A stretch of DNA of 5,304 nucleotides from Bacteroidales bacterium (lineage in GTDB: Bacteria; Bacteroidota; Bacteroidia; Bacteroidales; UBA932), in the NCBI GenBank assembly GCA_017535125.1, contig JAFXUS010000027.1, positions 1 to 5,304 of the forward strand. Direction: 5' to 3'. Both the position numbers and the translations under genes were made by a program. The notes below the pieces were generated by a model that ran no database searches, was not told where the DNA came from, and saw only the letters and a list, made by a program, of their open reading frames with translations. Below are positions 1-5,304 of the stretch, one piece after another; the first letter of the stretch is position 1; each line of letters begins with the position of its first letter.

Positions 1-1025
1 AACAGGTCCGGGCGGATCTCGATGTCCCAGGCCGTGTAGTTCAGGTCGAAGCGGGTGACGATGAAGCCGCCGCCGTCCTGGTCCTCCTGACGCAAGACCA
101 GGCCCGTCTCGGCATCAACCCAGACGCAGTAGCCGCCGTAGCCATATAAGTTCGTTCCGTAGAAATCGAACACCCAGCACGTCCGGCCGCAGACGATGTC
201 GTCGCCGCGATAGTAACGCTTGAGTTGGGACTGACTGGCTCCCACCATGCGGATACGCTGCATGATGGTACCATTCTCCAGATCGTCGTCACCGTTGTTG
301 TCCCGGCCGAAGTCGGCCATCTCGGACCCGAGCAGCGCTACTGCCGGGGATTTGGGGGCATACATTTCGAACCACTCCTGGGCATCGCGGATATTATCGG
401 GGCTGATCGCGTTGCCGTCACCATAGTACATCTTGTATTGCCCGGTCGGCATCAGGCCGCCGCTGTACCCCAGCTGGCCGCCGAAGTCATACATGTTGAT
501 GATATCCTCCATCCCGTCGTAACCGTCTTCGGATTCGAGGGACTCTCCTTCCACGAACAGGTTGTCGATGCAGGAGAAGGTCTTCCGAATCCGCTCCCGG
601 CCGTCCGAGTTGAACGAATGACAGATGATGCTGTAATGGTTCTCCGGCAGGCGGAGTTCGTAAAAGCCCTTCCACTCGGGCCGTTCCGGTTCGGGTTCGC
701 CCGGCTTGACAATCGGGCGGACACGTACCGATTTCACGTGGACGACCAGGAGCGAAGACTGCCCGTGGCGCAGATCGAGGCGAAGCTTGGCGTCGCCGGC
801 ACGCAGGCCCTTCATGACCAGCATGTAGCCGGCGCGGTGCACTTCGAGGAAGTCCTCCCCCTCCTCGACGGAGAAACCGGTCAGGAGCGGTCCCGCCGGG
901 ATAAGCTGCTGCGACTCTCCGACCAGCAGGTCGATTTCGTCGATCGGCGTGACTGCCGGAACTTCCTGCGCTGCCAGCGAGAGGGCGGCCGTCGCCGCCA
1001 CCAAGAATGCAAGTATCTTTTTCAT
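1..1025 (-). CDS. Exported protein with N-terminal Ig/pilus-N-like domain and LolA/DUF4412-like C-terminal part (3' end beyond window)
   Basis: This is an open frame of 341 codons from ATG at 1025-1023 to the left edge without a stop, so the C-terminus is missing. It begins MKKILAFLVAATAALSLAAQ, a clear Sec signal peptide with no lipobox cysteine, so a soluble periplasmic or surface protein is expected. Residues about 27-100 (IDEIDLLVGESQQL ... LVVHVKSV) have the rhythm of an Ig-like or pilus-assembly N-terminal beta domain. A Pro/Glu-rich linker follows (105-118). Around 276-335 the pattern DIVCGRTCWVFDF, then YCVWVDAETGLVLRQE, then FDLNYTAWDI resembles LolA/DUF4412-type envelope proteins, which bind hydrophobic cargo in the best-known cases. 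This assignment rests on pattern only. An acidic stretch at 242-250 (DNNGDDDLE) might bind a cation. The start lies six bases after the OmpA-family gene's stop in the same frame, so the two are surely co-transcribed. No Shine-Dalgarno motif is present. The reality of the gene is well supported; its function is unknown. Confidence 0.85.
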   Translation of the reverse strand, partial: MKKILAFLVAATAALSLAAQEVPAVTPIDEIDLLVGESQQLIPAGPLLTGFSVEEGEDFLEVHRAGYMLVMKGLRAGDAKLRLDLRHGQSSLLVVHVKSVRVRPIVKPGEPEPERPEWKGFYELRLPENHYSIICHSFNSDGRERIRKTFSCIDNLFVEGESLESEDGYDGMEDIINMYDFGGQLGYSGGLMPTGQYKMYYGDGNAISPDNIRDAQEWFEMYAPKSPAVALLGSEMADFGRDNNGDDDLENGTIMQRIRMVGASQSQLKRYYRGDDIVCGRTCWVFDFYGTNLYGYGGYCVWVDAETGLVLRQEDQDGGGFIVTRFDLNYTAWDIEIRPDL

Positions 1026-1031
1026 TTTCAA

Positions 1032-2465
1032 CTACTTTTTGACAAACTCCACACGGCGGTTCTTGGCGCGGCCTTCGTCGGTGCTGTTGTCGGCGATGGG
1101 GACATGCGAGCCCTTGCCGACGGCAGTGAGGCGGGAAGCGTCAATGCCCTGCTCCACGAGCGCGGCAACAATCGCCTCGGCGCGCTTCTGGGACAGCGGA
1201 TCGTTGACGGCGTCGGAACCGGTGCTGTCGCAGTGGCCCTGGACCTCGAACTTGAGGCCCGCCTCTTTCTTCATCAGTTCCGCGATGCGGTTGATCTCAA
1301 CAAAGGACTCGGGCTTGATAGTGGCCTTGCCGGTGTCGAAGGTGATGGCGTAGGTCACGATCTTGCCCTCGGAGGTCAGGCGGTCATAGAGCGGCACGGC
1401 GCCCTTGGCCAGGCGAACGTTGGAAACGCCTGAGTACTTGTATCTTCCGGCATGTTTGAACCAGAAGCACCGGGGAGCCAGGGCGATCGGGATGTTGATG
1501 ACCCGCATACCGTTGATATACCCCTTGAACGCCCGCTGATTGAAGGAGAAGGCAAAATGGTTCCACTCGCCTGGTTGCAGGGGGTTGTCCTTGCCGTTGT
1601 AGTCCGAATAAGCGTCATTCAGACCCAGATCTTTTTGTCCGTTCGTAGAGGACTCCGTATCCGGTTTGGACATGGACCAGTACATGACGGAAGAGCCGTC
1701 ACTGCGCCAATTGAAATTGACTTCTCCGCACTCACCCGAGTTCCAGGGGATTTTCTCCTCGTTGGCAAAGATGAGGCTGAGGTAACTTGTATTATCGTCC
1801 TCGTATTCGTCACTCATTTCACACAGGTAGAGATCGAATTCAAGCGTGAATACATCCGGCAGGAAGGCACGAGGTTCCTTCATGAGCGGGATTACCGTAC
1901 CTGCGCCGTCGTCCGTAAAAGCGAGGACCTTGCGGCCTGCAAAAGAGCCAACCTCTGCATAGCCTTCCATCAGATCCCAGTGGGACGGGAACTCGCCGAG
2001 CTGCTCGTTCTCGAAGGTATCCTCAAAGAAAATCTCGTCGCCGGGGACGAAGTCGGATTTTGCGTAAGCGGATTCGACCTGCTTCTTCGCGGGGGCCGCG
2101 CCGCCCGCTTCGGGCTTCTTGGCGCCGCAGTTATTGCAGAATTTGCCGGTATTCACGGTGCCGCACTCAGGGCAGGTCCAACTGGCGTCAGCAGCGCCCG
2201 CGGTCGGCTGCTTGGCGCCGCATTCCTCGCAGAATTTGCCGGTATTGCCTTCGTGGCCGCACTCGGGGCAGGTCCAGCCCTGGGCGGCGTGCTCATGCAC
2301 CTCCTCCTCCGGCTGCTCCTCCTCGTTCTGCTCCTCGTTGTTGCCGGTCACGGCATTCTCGATGACTTCGCGGCCTTTGTTGCGCAGGCGCTCGAAGATG
2401 CTCTGCCCGGACGCGATGCTGCTGGCGAGCATCAGGGCGACGATGACTAAGACGATCTTTTTCAT
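1032..2465 (-). CDS. Exported double zinc-ribbon / LamG-like / OmpA C-terminal domain protein
   Basis: A 477-residue protein. I chose ATG at 2465-2463 rather than the in-frame ATG at 2501 because it opens the signal peptide MKKIVLVIVALMLASSIASG, and because the -7 element at 2510-2503 puts the transcription start near 2499, so the upstream codon would be barely transcribed. Order: signal peptide 1-20; Glu-rich spacer about 43-57; zinc ribbon 1 with C66, C69, C79, C82; zinc ribbon 2 with C98, C101, C110, C113; a flexible linker; a region about 142-355 with the features of a concanavalin/LamG-like beta sandwich (EIFFEDTFENEQLGEFPSHW, FTLEFDLYL, WNHFAFSFNQRAFKGYINGM); and an OmpA C-terminal domain about 372-475. 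The OmpA signature is complete: ITFDTGKATIKPES, GHCDSTG with D413, and NRRVEF with R470/R471, the Asp and Arg type of residues that contact diaminopimelate in peptidoglycan. There is no lipobox and no N-terminal beta-barrel. It is the first gene of an operon with the downstream exported protein. Domain calls are firm for OmpA and zinc ribbons, weaker for LamG; the role is unknown. Confidence 0.93.
   Translation of the reverse strand: MKKIVLVIVALMLASSIASGQSIFERLRNKGREVIENAVTGNNEEQNEEEQPEEEVHEHAAQGWTCPECGHEGNTGKFCEECGAKQPTAGAADASWTCPECGTVNTGKFCNNCGAKKPEAGGAAPAKKQVESAYAKSDFVPGDEIFFEDTFENEQLGEFPSHWDLMEGYAEVGSFAGRKVLAFTDDGAGTVIPLMKEPRAFLPDVFTLEFDLYLCEMSDEYEDDNTSYLSLIFANEEKIPWNSGECGEVNFNWRSDGSSVMYWSMSKPDTESSTNGQKDLGLNDAYSDYNGKDNPLQPGEWNHFAFSFNQRAFKGYINGMRVINIPIALAPRCFWFKHAGRYKYSGVSNVRLAKGAVPLYDRLTSEGKIVTYAITFDTGKATIKPESFVEINRIAELMKKEAGLKFEVQGHCDSTGSDAVNDPLSQKRAEAIVAALVEQGIDASRLTAVGKGSHVPIADNSTDEGRAKNRRVEFVKK
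2112..2276 (-). repeat. Intragenic tandem duplication encoding the two zinc ribbons
   Basis: Two copies, 2205-2276 (residues 64-87) and 2112-2180 (residues 96-118), encode WTCPECG...TGKFC..CGAK(Q/K)P twice. On the plus strand the 18-mer GCAGAATTTGCCGGTATT occurs exactly at 2136-2153 and 2229-2246, and CTTGGCGCCGCA at 2118-2129 and 2211-2222, both offset by 93 bases. The CysXXCys ends are offset by 96 bases, because copy 1 has one extra codon between its cysteine pairs (nine residues against eight). Identity at DNA level, not only at protein level, suggests a fairly recent duplication or ongoing gene conversion. Confidence 0.85.
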
Positions 2466-2502
2466 ATCAGAAGTAATTTGGTTATTGTCTGTCGTTATCA
2501 TA

Positions 2503-2510
2503 CAAATATA
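2503..2510 (-). promoter_or_regulatory. Bacteroidota-type promoter -7 element for the minus-strand operon
   Basis: Read on the minus strand, 2510-2503 is TATATTTG, a perfect match to the Bacteroidota TAnnTTTG element. Transcription would begin near 2499, giving a leader of about 34 bases before ATG at 2465. The leader is AT-rich and has no Shine-Dalgarno motif, as usual in this phylum. No convincing TTTG -33 box sits at the expected 19-21 base spacing. Confidence 0.65.
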
Positions 2511-2584
2511 CGCATTTAACGATACATTCTCCTTTTTGCACCTTTTTTTTGCGCTACCCGAAAAGGTGGAAGCGGAACTTTTTG

Positions 2585-2592
2585 TATTTTAG
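2585..2592 (+). promoter_or_regulatory. Probable -7 element of the TPR/LuxR regulator gene (one mismatch)
   Basis: TATTTTAG at 2585-2592 matches TAnnTTTG at all but one fixed position, and the following CAGT runs straight into ATG at 2597. The predicted transcription start is within a few bases of the start codon, so the mRNA would be leaderless or nearly so. T-rich runs lie upstream at 2533-2537 and 2543-2550, but no TTTG box is at proper spacing. The call is positional and tentative. Confidence 0.4.
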
Positions 2593-2596
2593 CAGT

Positions 2597-3781
2597 ATGA
2601 AAACGAGCCTTCTCTTCTGCCTGCTGACGGCGGCCCTGACGATCCCCGCCGCGGGGTATAACGACCACCGCGGCCACAACCTCGACTCGCTCGAACGCAC
2701 CGTCGCGCGCTGGACCCCGGACGCGGTCGACCGGGCGTCGGAGCAGGAGCTGGTGGAGCTGAATCGCGCCTACCGGGACCTGATGCTGGGCTACCAGGTT
2801 CTCAACCAGGAGAAGTTCGTGTACTACACCCGTAAGGCGCTCGAGATCAGCCGGCCCCGCGGATGGGAAGCCGCCAATGCCGACGCACTGCGCTACCTGG
2901 GCCAGTATTTCTATGCCCATGAGCAGTACGACAGCGCCCTGGTCTATTTTGGCGGCGCGCTGGACAGCGTAGAGAAGATGGCCGCCGGCGCCACGTCGGT
3001 TACCTCGCCGGACGGCTACTCCGAGAGCGACATTGACGACCAGCGCTCGGCCCTGTACGGTGCCATCGGCAACCTGTACAACGTAATGGGCGACATCCCG
3101 CAGGCAATGGTGTACTACGACAAGGCCGGGGCGATCTTCGAGAAACATGGTTGGAACGAGAGCAATTCCATCCTGTATTATAATATCGGCGAGACCTGGC
3201 TGGACGAGGGCGAGCTCCGAAAGGCCGCCCAGGCTTACGACAAGGCGCTCGCTTACGCCGAGGCCTCCGGCGATTCGCTGATGATCGTGGACGTCTGGAA
3301 GGGCTACGGGCGGCTCTACATGGAGCAGGGCAAGACCTGGAAATCGCTCCCGTACCTGAGGAAAGCCGACGCCTGGTACGCCGCACATCCGGACGACAGT
3401 CCGGGCTTCCGCACCGAGAACCTGGATTATATGAAAGAGGTCCTGTCCAAGCAGAAGCTGCAGCTGGGGCGGCTGGTTGGCGCACTCACGGCGCTGGCGC
3501 TGGTCGCGCTCGGCTTCTGGATCACGCGCCGCCGCTCCCGGAAGCAGGACGACCCCGCGCCTGCCGGCAAAACGCCCACCGTGGCCGCGCCCGAGCTTTC
3601 CCCGCGCGAGCGGGAAATTCTGGACCTGCTGGCCAAGGGTTACACGACGCAGCAGATCGCCGAGGCGCTGTCGCTCAGCGCCGAGACCATCAAGTGGTAC
3701 CGCCGCAAGCTGTTGACCAAATTCGACGTGGCGAACGTCGCGGAGCTCATCTCCTCCGCGAAGGAAGCAGGTTTGGTATAG
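2597..3781 (+). CDS. Transmembrane TPR regulator with C-terminal LuxR-type helix-turn-helix
   Basis: A 394-residue protein. ATG at 2597 is preferred over the in-frame ATG at 2549 because it opens the signal sequence MKTSLLFCLLTAALTIPAAG, and the upstream codons overlap the promoter region. Residues about 45-265 are helical with TPR-type pairs: about 97-128 (YLGQYFYAHEQYDSALVYF), 151-183 (AIGNLYNVMGDIPQAMVYY), 191-223 (NIGETWLDEGELRKAAQAY) and a weaker one at 232-263. One transmembrane helix spans about 290-309, followed by RRRSRK, which places the C-terminus in the cytoplasm by the positive-inside rule. A Pro/Ala linker leads to a LuxR/GerE HTH at about 332-390 (LSPREREILDLLAKGYTTQQ, then IAEALSLSAETIKWYRRKL). 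The layout is that of a one-component regulator: periplasmic TPRs sense a partner and the cytoplasmic HTH binds DNA. This architecture is common in Bacteroidota. It is transcribed divergently from the exported-protein operon, which makes that operon a candidate target. The ligand is unknown. Confidence 0.93.
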   Translation: MKTSLLFCLLTAALTIPAAGYNDHRGHNLDSLERTVARWTPDAVDRASEQELVELNRAYRDLMLGYQVLNQEKFVYYTRKALEISRPRGWEAANADALRYLGQYFYAHEQYDSALVYFGGALDSVEKMAAGATSVTSPDGYSESDIDDQRSALYGAIGNLYNVMGDIPQAMVYYDKAGAIFEKHGWNESNSILYYNIGETWLDEGELRKAAQAYDKALAYAEASGDSLMIVDVWKGYGRLYMEQGKTWKSLPYLRKADAWYAAHPDDSPGFRTENLDYMKEVLSKQKLQLGRLVGALTALALVALGFWITRRRSRKQDDPAPAGKTPTVAAPELSPREREILDLLAKGYTTQQIAEALSLSAETIKWYRRKLLTKFDVANVAELISSAKEAGLV

Positions 3782-3810
3782 AGATTCGCCGGTCAAGCCG
3801 GCGAATGACG
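3782..3810. repeat. Interspersed-type palindrome just after the regulator gene
   Basis: Arms ATTCGCCGG (3784-3792) and CCGGCGAAT (3798-3806) are perfect complements around the loop TCAAG. Read on the minus strand, the element runs GTCAT, stem, CTTGA, stem, ATCTC. That layout matches my recollection of a palindrome class scattered through intergenic DNA of many bacteria, usually translated spuriously as peptides such as SFAGLTGES, which is present here in the antisense frame. It begins right after the stop codon at 3779-3781. It could stabilise or end the regulator mRNA, but no T-tract follows, so it is not a canonical intrinsic terminator. Confidence 0.7.
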
Positions 3811-3835
3811 GCAGGGAAGGACAGCAGGTTGCCCC

Positions 3836-3860
3836 CGCGGGCGACGCAAGCATCGCCGCG
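3836..3860. repeat. Second GC-rich hairpin, one bulge
   Basis: CGCGGGCGA (3836-3844) pairs with TCGCCGCG (3853-3860), with one bulged G and an eight-base loop. It is followed by a non-T-rich sequence. In so GC-rich a region a hairpin of this size could arise by chance. It is listed because it lies between two perfect ones. Confidence 0.35.
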
Positions 3861-3871
3861 TTGCTTCATGA

Positions 3872-3893
3872 ACGAGGGGGCGTTCCCCCTCGT
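3872..3893. repeat. Third hairpin, perfect 9-bp stem with CGTT loop
   Basis: ACGAGGGGG (3872-3880) and CCCCCTCGT (3885-3893) are perfect complements around the tetraloop CGTT. The stem is strong, but neither strand has a T-run after it (plus side reads ACTCCCCTGTG), so a factor-independent terminator is not supported. It may be a structural end to the regulator transcript or part of the same repeat cluster. The rest of the gap, 3894-3960, is noncoding with T-runs at 3935-3940 and 3955-3960 just before the next promoter. Confidence 0.6.
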
Positions 3894-3962
3894 ACTCCCC
3901 TGTGTCGCTTCGCTTCAAAACAACACGCGGACAGTTTTTTCCGGAAACCTTCAATTTTTTGC

Positions 3963-3970
3963 TATATTTG
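3963..3970 (+). promoter_or_regulatory. Bacteroidota-type promoter -7 element for the DUF4199-like/GT2 pair
   Basis: TATATTTG at 3963-3970 is a perfect TAnnTTTG. The T-run at 3935-3940 lies roughly where the -33 TTTG box would be but does not match it well. Transcription should begin near 3974, only about five bases before ATG at 3979. This supports that start over the in-frame upstream ATGs, which would lie within the hairpin cluster or the preceding gene, and it predicts a nearly leaderless mRNA. Confidence 0.75.
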
Positions 3971-3978
3971 TGATTGCT

Positions 3979-4515
3979 ATGGCTGAACAGAAGAACAGTA
4001 TGTTGGAGCAGGCCGGCAAGGCCGGACTGGTGCTCGGTGGCGTGTCCATCGTCTATATGTTACTTACGATGCTGACCGGCAAGGCCGCCGAGAACGGCCC
4101 CGCATTCCTGCTGGGCCTCGTGAACGTCCTGCTCTGGGCCGGCAAGTTCGTCGGCTGCATCCTCCTGATGCGCTTCTTCATCATGCGCTTCGCGATGAAG
4201 GACCCGACGATCGACAACAGCCGCGCGTTCCGCTTCGGCACGCTGACGGCGCTGCTGTCCGCGCTGCTTTATTCGGCGTTCTACCTCGCCTACGTCAGCT
4301 TTATCCAGCCCGACATCTTCGAGGAGGCGCTCAGCGCGCTGACGGACAATCCGATGATTGACTCGAACACCATGTCCGCCGTCGAGGAAATGATCCCGCG
4401 CATGCCGACGATGTCCTTCTTCTTCAACCTGATCTGGTGCTGGCTGTTCGGCACTGTCCTCGCGGCCATCTTCTCCCGCAACATTTCTTCGAAGAATCCT
4501 TTTGACGAGCAGTAA
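3979..4515 (+). CDS. DUF4199-like four-helix inner-membrane protein
   Basis: A 178-residue integral membrane protein of unknown function. Hydrophobic segments are at about 14-33, 42-67, 85-109 and 145-166. The short N-terminus (MAEQKNSMLEQAGKAG) and C-terminus are polar. Between helices 3 and 4 is an amphipathic stretch (about 110-142, FIQPDIFEEALSALTDNPMI). Length, the conserved position of FRFGTLTALLSALLYSAFY in helix 3, and the position directly before a GT2 gene fit the Bacteroidota DUF4199 family; this is recognition by pattern and context, not a search. The start follows from the promoter position; the open frame extends further upstream (from 3694), but only through the noncoding hairpin region and the end of the regulator gene. 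The stop TAA is followed after one base by the glycosyltransferase start, so the two are translated from one mRNA, probably by coupling. A helper or membrane partner of the glycosyltransferase is a reasonable guess. Confidence 0.85.
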   Translation: MAEQKNSMLEQAGKAGLVLGGVSIVYMLLTMLTGKAAENGPAFLLGLVNVLLWAGKFVGCILLMRFFIMRFAMKDPTIDNSRAFRFGTLTALLSALLYSAFYLAYVSFIQPDIFEEALSALTDNPMIDSNTMSAVEEMIPRMPTMSFFFNLIWCWLFGTVLAAIFSRNISSKNPFDEQ

Positions 4516-4516
4516 T

Positions 4517-5304
4517 ATGGATCTTTCCGTCATCATCCCCGCCTTCAACGAAGCCGAATCCCTTCCCGAGCTCTCCGCGTGGATCGCCCGCGTGATGCAG
4601 GAGCACGGCTACGACTACGAAGTGCTCTTCGTCGATGACGGCAGCTCCGACGGCACCTGGGGCGCCGTACAGACGCTCGCGGACGCCGATCCGCACGTGC
4701 ACGGACTGCGCTTCCGGCGCAATTATGGCAAGTCCGCCGCACTCTACTGCGGTTTCGAGCGCGCCAAGGGCGACGTGGTCGTGACGATGGACGCCGACCT
4801 GCAGGACTCGCCGGAAGAGATTCCGGAGATGGTCCGGATGATCCGGGAAGAGGGCTACGATCTCGTGTCGGGCTGGAAGCAGCACCGCAAGGACAACGCC
4901 CTGACGAAGAATCTTCCTTCGAAGCTCTACAACGCCACCGCGCGCCGCATCACGGGCATCAAGCTGCACGACATGAACTGTGGCCTGAAGGCCTATCGCG
5001 CCGATGTGGTCAAGAGCATCGAGGTCTATGGCGAGATGCATCGCTATATCCCCTATCTCGCTAAGAATGCAGGATTTACGAAGATCGGCGAGAAGCCGGT
5101 CCATCATGAGAAACGCAAGTATGGCAAGAGCAAGTTCGGGACGAGCCGATTCGTGAACGGATTCCTCGATCTACAGACGCTCTGGTTCCTGACGCGCTTC
5201 GGCGGCAATCCGATGCATTTCTTCGGGACGACCGGCCTGCTGATGTTCCTGGCGGGCTTCGTCATGACGGTCTGGATCATCGTCGACAAGCTGGTGCGGC
5301 AGGC
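4517..5304 (+). CDS. GT2 family polyprenyl-phosphate glycosyltransferase, GtrB/DPM1-like (3' end beyond window)
   Basis: The first 262 residues are present. A GT-A fold of family GT2 is clear: VIIPAFNEAESLPEL (5-19), nucleotide-binding VDDGSSDGTW (39-48), LRFRRNYGKSAALYCGF (64-80), and the metal-binding DADLQD (92-97; D92 and D94 as the DXD). HDMNCGLKAYR (151-161), GEMHRYIP (172-179) and KYGKSKFG (201-208) are typical of the dolichyl/undecaprenyl-phosphate hexose synthases (DPM1, GtrB, ArnC-like). These enzymes move a sugar from a nucleotide donor to polyprenyl phosphate on the cytoplasmic face of the inner membrane. RFGGNPMHFFG (227-237) leads into a hydrophobic segment (about 236-257), the first of the two C-terminal transmembrane helices expected for GtrB-like forms. 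The second would lie beyond the edge. The sugar cannot be told from sequence. It starts one base after the preceding stop (TAATATG), so it belongs to the same operon. Confidence 0.93.
   Translation, partial: MDLSVIIPAFNEAESLPELSAWIARVMQEHGYDYEVLFVDDGSSDGTWGAVQTLADADPHVHGLRFRRNYGKSAALYCGFERAKGDVVVTMDADLQDSPEEIPEMVRMIREEGYDLVSGWKQHRKDNALTKNLPSKLYNATARRITGIKLHDMNCGLKAYRADVVKSIEVYGEMHRYIPYLAKNAGFTKIGEKPVHHEKRKYGKSKFGTSRFVNGFLDLQTLWFLTRFGGNPMHFFGTTGLLMFLAGFVMTVWIIVDKLVRQ

Noticed and set aside
225..1433. Open frame of 402 codons on the plus strand
   Set aside because: It lies antisense to two genes with clear signal peptides and domains, crosses their junction, and its translation has no recognisable domain. 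GC-rich genes commonly leave such antisense frames open.
1452..2450. Open frame of 332 codons on the plus strand, opposite the OmpA-family gene
   Set aside because: The minus strand encodes complete OmpA and zinc-ribbon motifs here. The plus-strand translation ends in Leu-rich low-complexity sequence produced by the antisense of the Glu-rich spacer.
2516..3853. Open frame of 445 codons on the minus strand
   Set aside because: It is antisense to the TPR/LuxR regulator. Its start includes the spurious SFAGLTGES peptide from the palindrome, and it shows no signal peptide or domain.
3872..3893. Intrinsic terminator
   Set aside because: The stem is strong, but no T-tract follows on either strand.
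3782..3900. CRISPR array
   Set aside because: The inverted repeats differ from one another, there are no direct repeats with regular spacers, and no cas gene is nearby.
3694..3978. Upstream extension of the DUF4199-like frame to an ATG at 3694
   Set aside because: The extension overlaps the LuxR HTH of the preceding gene in another frame, passes through the hairpin cluster, and lies upstream of the promoter at 3963-3970.
4424..5107. Open frame of 227 codons on the minus strand
   Set aside because: It is antisense to the end of the membrane protein and the GT2 motifs, is rich in Val/His/Gly as antisense frames often are, and has no recognisable feature.

Overview
The window looks like chromosome of a GC-rich member of the Bacteroidota, probably Bacteroidales. 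Three things point there: promoter -7 elements of the Bacteroidota type (TAnnTTTG) at 2503-2510 (minus strand) and 3963-3970 (plus strand); no Shine-Dalgarno motif before any start; and the gene content, namely an exported TPR/transmembrane/LuxR-HTH regulator and a DUF4199-like membrane protein directly followed by a GT2 glycosyltransferase. I cannot name a species.

Layout. On the minus strand, 1-2465 holds a two-gene operon. The first gene (1032-2465) encodes a 477-residue exported protein with two zinc ribbons, a LamG-like beta-sandwich region and a C-terminal OmpA peptidoglycan-binding domain. Six bases after its stop begins a second exported protein (1025 down to the window edge, incomplete), with an N-terminal Ig/pilus-N-like beta domain and a C-terminal part resembling LolA/DUF4412-type envelope proteins. 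Region 2466-2596 is a divergent promoter region. From 2597 to 3781 on the plus strand lies a 394-residue membrane-spanning regulator: signal peptide, periplasmic TPRs, one transmembrane helix, cytoplasmic LuxR-type HTH. Region 3782-3978 is noncoding and holds three GC-rich hairpins in a row, the first resembling a widespread interspersed palindrome, followed by a promoter. Then come a four-helix membrane protein (3979-4515) and, one base later, a GtrB/DPM1-like GT2 glycosyltransferase that runs off the right edge.

How it may fit together (inference): the OmpA/zinc-ribbon protein and its operon partner act in the envelope, anchored to peptidoglycan through the OmpA domain, and the divergent regulator may sense a periplasmic state and control them or itself. 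The DUF4199-like/GT2 pair is probably a separate unit making or handling a polyprenyl-linked sugar at the inner membrane. The least ordinary elements are the duplicated zinc ribbons in an exported OmpA protein and the clustered palindromes. Long open frames antisense to the real genes (for example 225-1433 plus and 2516-3853 minus) are by-products of GC-rich coding sequence.
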